Below, one piece after another: positions 42,474-42,488 of a stretch of DNA of 42,488 nt. Source of the DNA: Bacteroidales bacterium (GTDB taxonomy: Bacteria; Bacteroidota; Bacteroidia; Bacteroidales; UBA932); NCBI GenBank assembly GCA_024398075.1, contig JAKSJM010000022.1:1-42488 (forward strand), written 5' to 3'. The notes beneath the pieces are model-generated. The model was given only the letters and a program-made list of their open reading frames with translations. It was not told where the DNA came from and did no database searches. The position numbers and the translations under genes are program-made. The stretch's first letter is position 1. Each line of letters opens with the position of its first letter.

Positions 42474-42488
42474 ATGAAGAAAATTTTC
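42474..42488 (+). CDS. start of a gene cut by the window end
   Basis: ATG at 42474 begins MKKIF, which resembles the start of a signal peptide. Only five codons are present, so no product can be named. A full promoter and a long leader precede it, suggesting an abundant exported or outer-membrane protein. Confidence 0.5.

Overview
The window looks like a chromosomal segment of a Bacteroidota bacterium, most likely order Bacteroidales. The main evidence is a recurrent promoter type: a TAnnTTTG -7 box, often about 20 nt after a TTTG or TTG -33 box, at 2898-2905 (-), 6490-6497 (-), 6512-6519, 10452-10459, 12931-12938, 14139-14146, 18198-18205, 21435-21442, 34342-34349, 37648-37655 and 42349-42356. 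Shine-Dalgarno sequences are rare. Other support comes from families typical of the phylum: DUF4783, a DUF4369-like/thioredoxin-fold lipoprotein, a DksA-like protein without zinc cysteines, an IleRS with a GIHH motif, the ileS-dksA-lspA order, and a eukaryote-type glycogen enzyme set. G+C is roughly half. I would not name a genus. I see no tRNA, rRNA, CRISPR array, IS element, phage gene or SusC/D pair.

Layout. 1-6469: minus-strand genes: an exported GH38 alpha-mannosidase, then a short operon (secreted hypothetical, M16 peptidase, O-methyltransferase), ending in a 51-bp tandem repeat at the window edge. 6526-9255: dnaX and lptB. 9245-10402 (-): an NtrC-type AAA+ response regulator with no DNA-binding domain. 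10467-12902: M48 lipoprotein protease, cmk, ispH. 12983-13549: efp with its own promoter and terminator. 13697-14101 (-): DUF4783. 14154-18188: rlmH and a very large NtrY-like histidine kinase. 18227-21397: engB, prs, a small Cys-rich membrane protein and der, closed by a terminator. 21451-34317: one tightly packed run of xseA, xseB, five glycogen/alpha-glucan genes and ribF. 34342-36432: greA with a terminator-like hairpin in its leader, a HIT protein and a thioredoxin-fold lipoprotein without CxxC. 36429-37619 (-): cvpA and tsaB. 37705-42132: ileS, the DksA-like gene and lspA, then a strong terminator. 42196-42488: a dyad, a promoter and a leader of about 115 nt before a CDS cut by the window end.

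The most distinctive part is the glycogen run: a eukaryote-type branching enzyme (GH13_8), an archaeal/bacterial-type debranching enzyme, a GT4 glycosyltransferase, a GH57 amylase, and a 1414-residue protein joining a GT3 glycogen synthase to a GT35 phosphorylase. Synthesis, branching, debranching and phosphorolysis are thus encoded together, with the two opposing chain-length enzymes on one polypeptide. No glgC (ADP-glucose pyrophosphorylase) is present, which fits a UDP-glucose-fed GT3 pathway. The second point of interest is a possible sigma-54 module: a regulator reduced to receiver plus AAA+ ATPase, and an NtrY-like kinase 4 kb away. The third is a set of promoters whose -7 box ends only 6-8 nt before conserved start codons, implying leaderless or near-leaderless mRNAs.
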